Assembly: GCA_002897895.1 (NCBI GenBank)
Contig: BDSY01000077.1
Location: 1-35,360, forward strand
DNA from: a bacterium BMS3Abin06
GTDB lineage: Bacteria; Nitrospirota; Thermodesulfovibrionia; UBA6902
Direction: 5' to 3'
DNA: 35,360 bases
The notes beneath the pieces are model-generated. The model saw only the letters and a program-made list of their open reading frames with translations. It was not told where the DNA came from and did no database searches. Position 1 is the first letter of the stretch; each line of letters begins with the position of its first letter. This document shows, in pieces, positions 32,088 through 35,360 of this stretch. A program made the translations under genes and the position numbers.

Positions 32088-33773
32088 ATGAAAGCATCCA
32101 ATACTATGTCCCGTTTTTTAGCCGGCATGACTATGTTTGCAGTATTGATATTCACCGGCGCTATTGCCAATGCCTTGACATCAGGTGAAACCTACACAAT
32201 TACTGTCCAGAAAATAGATTCAGACGGCACAGTGAATTCAAGTGCGTCATCTGATTCAGCTACTGCTGATTCAGACGGCAAGGTTTCCTTTACCTTAAGA
32301 GGCATCCCTGACAACAGCTCATGCAATTTTCTTCTGATAACAATCAAAGACAGCAGCGATAATATTGTACGGCGCTCCATCTCCCCCTGTCCGAATTCCG
32401 GTGAGTCACTGCCTGTAGGTGTGTCCGGCCTGACAAACTCCCAGACGAAGGCCTTACTGGCAGCGCTGGAATCTGCAGGGACAGACGACCCGATTCTTGC
32501 CGTTTTCGGATTTGTGGTAGTCCGGTCAACATCAGCCACTTTATCCGAGCTGACTTTTATGGCCGACCTTGTCAACCAGGGTATTAACAACAGCGGAGGT
32601 TTTATCGATTATCTGACAAGCAACGGCGTAACAAGCACGCAGATAGCAGCATATAAAAGCAGCATAGTATCTAAGCTGGCTGATAAAAGCAGTGGATACA
32701 GTAAATTTATAAAAGACTCTGTGGATGCAAGCACGGATGCCGAGAAATTAAATGCCCGGGGTGAAGCCGCTTCAAAATTATTATTGGTGCTGGTTGAGGC
32801 AGCCACTACAGCCGGGTTTTCACAGGACAGGGTTTTAGAGGCGTTTAACGGCATGGGGTCGATTGTTGTGCCTTTGATGAATACGGGAGTAACTAACGGC
32901 GACATATCCAGCGCTACGGCAAAGATGATTGATTCAAGTATAGGCGGCGGAATTCAGAAACTGAAGGCGGACAAAGATATTGAAAAATACTCGACGGCGC
33001 TGACAACGCTTGGGGCTTCAGGTGATGATGTGACAAATTACCAGTCTGCAGCGAATACTCTTTTAAATACAATGGTTAGCGCATTTCAGGCATTTGAACA
33101 GGTTTTTAACGGCAGCGAAACTGAATCCGGGATTCAGGCCGTTCAAACAACATTTGAAGCAACCATGCAGGCTGCATTTGAGCAGTTTATGACGGATACC
33201 GCTGCTTCGGACAGCCGTATATCTACTATGGTATCGAATATCAATGCTGACGCTCCATCAGCCGTATCAGCGGCTGACTTCAAGTTTTACAAGTCTGATG
33301 GATCCCAGGTAAACTGGCCTGTTACCATGGCGGTAATTGTTGACTGGGTATCGGCTATTGCAGCAAACGGCGGTGGGATGACCTACACGCCTGATAATAC
33401 AACCATCCCGAGTACTATGACCTGGCTGGGCACCTGTTCTGTTAGTGGATATTATGACAAAAGCAGCTGTGAGGACGAAGGAGGCGGAGACTGGACACCG
33501 GGAAGGACAGATTTTGAATCACAGGGAATAGACGCGAGCTATGCCTCGATATTCGCCATCCAGGAAGATATCATGATCCTCGAATTTGTACGATGGGGAT
33601 CGCAGGAAGCAGCCGGAAACGACATGAGCGCCCAGGAGGCCCTTGAGAAGAGTTTTTCCGATTCCGTAGCAGCTTTATCAAGTAATATAGGTGGAACAAC
33701 CGACGGCTCAACCGCAATCAGCAGTACATTGAAGTCAGCGGTTATCACCCTCCTGAAATCACCTCAGTTTTAA
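32088..33773 (+). CDS. Large secreted protein of unknown function
   Basis: 561 residues. An N-terminal signal peptide (about 1-30, FAVLIFTGAIANALT) is followed by a Ser/Asp-rich beta domain (about 31-105: YTITVQKIDSDGTVNSS, GKVSFTLRGIPD). A long Ala/Ser/Thr-rich helical region follows (about 110-385). The last part (about 400-561) contains WLGTCSVSGYYDKSSCEDEGG, a cysteine pair in a short Gly-rich loop. No enzyme motif is visible. GGAGG precedes the ATG, and a strong terminator follows directly. With the small lipoprotein before it and a sigma28-like site further up, it may be an envelope or surface protein related to motility; that is inference. Confidence 0.8.
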   Translation: MKASNTMSRFLAGMTMFAVLIFTGAIANALTSGETYTITVQKIDSDGTVNSSASSDSATADSDGKVSFTLRGIPDNSSCNFLLITIKDSSDNIVRRSISPCPNSGESLPVGVSGLTNSQTKALLAALESAGTDDPILAVFGFVVVRSTSATLSELTFMADLVNQGINNSGGFIDYLTSNGVTSTQIAAYKSSIVSKLADKSSGYSKFIKDSVDASTDAEKLNARGEAASKLLLVLVEAATTAGFSQDRVLEAFNGMGSIVVPLMNTGVTNGDISSATAKMIDSSIGGGIQKLKADKDIEKYSTALTTLGASGDDVTNYQSAANTLLNTMVSAFQAFEQVFNGSETESGIQAVQTTFEATMQAAFEQFMTDTAASDSRISTMVSNINADAPSAVSAADFKFYKSDGSQVNWPVTMAVIVDWVSAIAANGGGMTYTPDNTTIPSTMTWLGTCSVSGYYDKSSCEDEGGGDWTPGRTDFESQGIDASYASIFAIQEDIMILEFVRWGSQEAAGNDMSAQEALEKSFSDSVAALSSNIGGTTDGSTAISSTLKSAVITLLKSPQF

Positions 33774-33779
33774 AGTTGC

Positions 33780-33815
33780 AAAAAAGGGGCAGTCTTGATA
33801 GACTGCCCCTTTTTT
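33780..33815. terminator. Bidirectional rho-independent terminator
   Basis: A run of A, then GGGGCAGTC (33786-33794), a 6-base loop and GACTGCCCC (33801-33809) followed by T6: a perfect 15-bp inverted repeat including the A/T arms. It ends the secreted-protein gene on the + strand, and reads equally well for tpiA-secG from the other side. Confidence 0.93.
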
Positions 33816-33882
33816 AAGACCTGAATATCACGATATTATTTCTTTTTTCATGCCCTGCTGTTTCTGATCGGTGAGTATTAAT

Positions 33883-34260
33883 TTACTGCTTTTGCCCTGC
33901 TGCAGGAGCAGCAGGGTTCTGAACCTCCCCCTGACCGGGAGCCGCAGGCTTTTCCTGAAGCGGGCCGGATGTTGTGTCTGCAAGAGGGTTGGCCGGGGAT
34001 TCTTTGACAGGCACTGAAGACATGACAGAGCCTCTCCTGACAGAGATTATTGCAAGCGACAGGGAGGTAATCATGAATAAAATGGCTGCAGCGGTTGTCA
34101 GCTTGCTGAGAAAAGTTGCAGCGCCCCTGCTTCCAAAAAGGGTCTGGCTCGAACCTCCGAACGCAGCGCCCATCTCAGCGCCTTTGCTGCTCTGGATCAG
34201 GATAATGAAAATCAGAAATAAACATACTATTAAATGGAGTGTAAGCACTGCTGTAAACAT
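33883..34260 (-). CDS. secG: Preprotein translocase subunit SecG
   Basis: Small membrane subunit of the SecYEG channel, 125 residues. Two helices at about 3-22 and 52-72 enclose the conserved loop IILIQSSKGAEMGAAFGGSSQTLFGSRGAATFLSK. The C-terminal 45 residues are Pro/Ala/Gln-rich and longer than in E. coli. AAGGA precedes the ATG. It follows tpiA by 16 bases, a common arrangement. Confidence 0.93.
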   Translation of the reverse strand: MFTAVLTLHLIVCLFLIFIILIQSSKGAEMGAAFGGSSQTLFGSRGAATFLSKLTTAAAILFMITSLSLAIISVRRGSVMSSVPVKESPANPLADTTSGPLQEKPAAPGQGEVQNPAAPAAGQKQ

Positions 34261-34276
34261 TTATTAATATTCCTTT

Positions 34277-35023
34277 TTATTTTTTTATTGCGCCTGTGAC
34301 TATTCCGGCAAAACTGTCGGGTTTGAGGCTTGCGCCTCCCACAAGCGCGCCGTCTACTTCAGGCTCTGACATCAGTGATTCTATGTTGTCCGGTTTAACG
34401 CTGCCGCCGTACTGTATTCTTACAATGTCAGCGCCGTCCTTATTTTTTCTCAGCCATTCACGGATATATGTGTGTGCTTCGTTGGCCTGTTCTTTTGAGG
34501 CTGTCTTTCCGGTGCCTATAGCCCAGATCGGCTCATAAGCGATTGTTATTCCGTCAAGTGATAAATCTCTCAAAGAACCGGCAAGCTGCCTGTCCAATAC
34601 CTCGAAAGTCCTGTTCGCTTCTCTTTCATCCAGAGATTCCCCGATACAGAGGATTACTTCAAGATTATTGTTCCTGGCGGTCTTAATCTTTTTATTTACG
34701 ATCTCATCGGTTTCCGAGAAATACTGTCTTCTTTCCGAATGTCCGATGATTACGCAGGAACATCCCGCAGACAGGAGCATGCCCGGAGAAATTTCGCCGG
34801 TATAAGCGCCTTTTTCCTCATAATAGACGTTCTGGGCTCCAAGTATGACATTTGATGATTTCAGAAGCCGGGATGCGGCTGCCAGAGACGTAAAAGGCGG
34901 TGCAATCAGGATGTCGACATCCGTAATATCCCTGACCATCGGGAGGAAGGCATTGATAAACTCCCCGGTTTCCTCAATGGTCTTGTTCATTTTCCAGTTT
35001 GCTGCTATATATGGTTTTCGCAT
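34277..35023 (-). CDS. tpiA: Triosephosphate isomerase
   Basis: Interconverts glyceraldehyde-3-phosphate and dihydroxyacetone phosphate, 248 residues. Catalytic residues are in place: N9 and K11 (AANWKMNK), H95 (IIGHSERRQYF) and E164 (AYEPIWAIGTGK), with the phosphate loop YGGSVKPDN near 208. The ATG has no Shine-Dalgarno sequence and lies 7 bases after a -10-like TAAATT, so a leaderless message is likely. secG follows on the same transcript. The gap and pgk genes often found upstream are not seen; the DNA upstream is repeat and intron. Confidence 0.96.
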   Translation of the reverse strand: MRKPYIAANWKMNKTIEETGEFINAFLPMVRDITDVDILIAPPFTSLAAASRLLKSSNVILGAQNVYYEEKGAYTGEISPGMLLSAGCSCVIIGHSERRQYFSETDEIVNKKIKTARNNNLEVILCIGESLDEREANRTFEVLDRQLAGSLRDLSLDGITIAYEPIWAIGTGKTASKEQANEAHTYIREWLRKNKDGADIVRIQYGGSVKPDNIESLMSEPEVDGALVGGASLKPDSFAGIVTGAIKK

Positions 35024-35030
35024 AGAGAAT

Positions 35031-35060
35031 AATTTAGTTGAATTTACCCTTCAAAGTCAA
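35031..35060 (-). promoter_or_regulatory. Sigma70-type promoter of tpiA-secG (leaderless)
   Basis: On the - strand TTGACT (35060-35055), an 18-base spacer and TAAATT (35036-35031), then seven bases to the ATG. A second overlapping TTGACT lies five bases further upstream. Confidence 0.5.
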
Positions 35061-35087
35061 GTCAACGCATTGGCCTCACGAAAAATA

Positions 35088-35116
35088 TAACTGCTCACAC
35101 AGGCACAAAGGCAGAG
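35088..35116 (+). repeat. Copy of the TAACTRCTCAGG/GGCACAAAG repeat, one arm
   Basis: TAACTGCTCACACAGGCACA begins as in the other copies, then AAGGCAGAG. The second arm is not in the window; the intron-like sequence begins about 22 bases later, after an A-rich stretch that resembles the loop of the copy at 6725-6859. Confidence 0.5.
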
Positions 35117-35138
35117 AGTATCAAAGGAAAAAAGATGA

Positions 35139-35360
35139 GTGCGTCAAGCAAAGCTAAAATAAGCAAGCTGGAAAATCCGGCACGTGTAGCGGCTAACCAC
35201 CGGCACGGAACTAAACCATGCGTATGAGGAGGCAACGAAACATACGAAGCCATGGGGAGGGCAGAATGTCAGCCACAACGCAAGTGAAGGTATTGAGCCC
35301 CGAAATTATCCTTATTGCATTGGGTCAAGGGTTTCATTTCCTGGAAACCAAAATCAGGAC
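35139..35360 (+). mobile_element. Probable 5' end of a group II intron (cut by window end)
   Basis: The sequence begins GTGCGTCAAGC, fitting the group II 5' consensus GTGYG. Domain I-like features follow: CCATG-CGTATG and CATACG-AAGC-CATGG pair as a bulged stem (about 35218-35254). GAGGCAACGAAAC lies within it and CAACGCAAGTGAAG follows near 35277-35290, a type of string common in domain I of bacterial introns. There is no open reading frame, as expected before the reverse transcriptase gene, which would lie beyond the window. Confidence 0.55.

Overview
The window reads as a chromosomal segment of a flagellated Gram-negative bacterium. My best guess is an uncultured Nitrospirota (Thermodesulfovibrio-like) or a deltaproteobacterium-like lineage. 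The reasons are the gene mix (two stator pairs, NtrC-type signalling, a CooT-like nickel protein, DUF3842, LipM, an OFA transporter next to acs) and moderate GC. There is no rRNA gene and I could not run a search, so the lineage is an inference. I find 39 protein genes, no tRNA or rRNA, no CRISPR and no transposase.

Layout. 1-2142: htpG. 2143-9066: motility. motA-motB lies on the + strand behind a sigma28-like promoter. On the - strand is a five-gene unit: receiver protein, PilZ protein, MotC-like stator, MotD-like stator, PAS histidine kinase. It starts at a near-consensus sigma28 promoter at 9040-9066. 9167-10750: an orphan B12-binding radical SAM protein. 10747-16256 (-): housekeeping genes trxA-trxB, ffh, rpsP, khpA, trmD, rplS, rnhB; rimM is missing from its usual place. 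16476-17390: a membrane protein of unknown function. 17447-18859 (-): DUF3842, CooT-like and lipM. 19054-23900 (+): fabG, acpP, fabF, rnc, purM, purN. 24145-26598 (+): a znuACB-type metal ABC transporter. 26606-30544 (-): acs, a DUF3303-like protein and an OFA-family transporter, the last with its own sigma28-like promoter. 30783-33773 (+): a small winged-helix/zinc-ribbon regulator, a hypothetical protein, a 39-residue lipoprotein and a 561-residue secreted protein of unknown function, ending in a strong terminator. 33883-35023 (-): tpiA-secG. 35139 to the window end: the probable 5' end of a group II intron.

Three themes stand out. First, a compact sigma28-controlled stator module carries its own c-di-GMP receptor and two-component pair, and further sigma28-like sites suggest that a transporter and a secreted protein belong to the same regulon. 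Second, several genes (DUF3842, znuA, tpiA) have a -10 box exactly 7 bases before the start codon and no Shine-Dalgarno sequence, which predicts leaderless mRNAs. Third, intergenic DNA is rich in small non-autonomous repeats: a TA-flanked MITE in two copies, a TAACTRCTCAGG/GGCACAAAG palindromic family in several copies, and a GCAATGACA-type palindrome. Some of these supply stop codons or sit inside operons.
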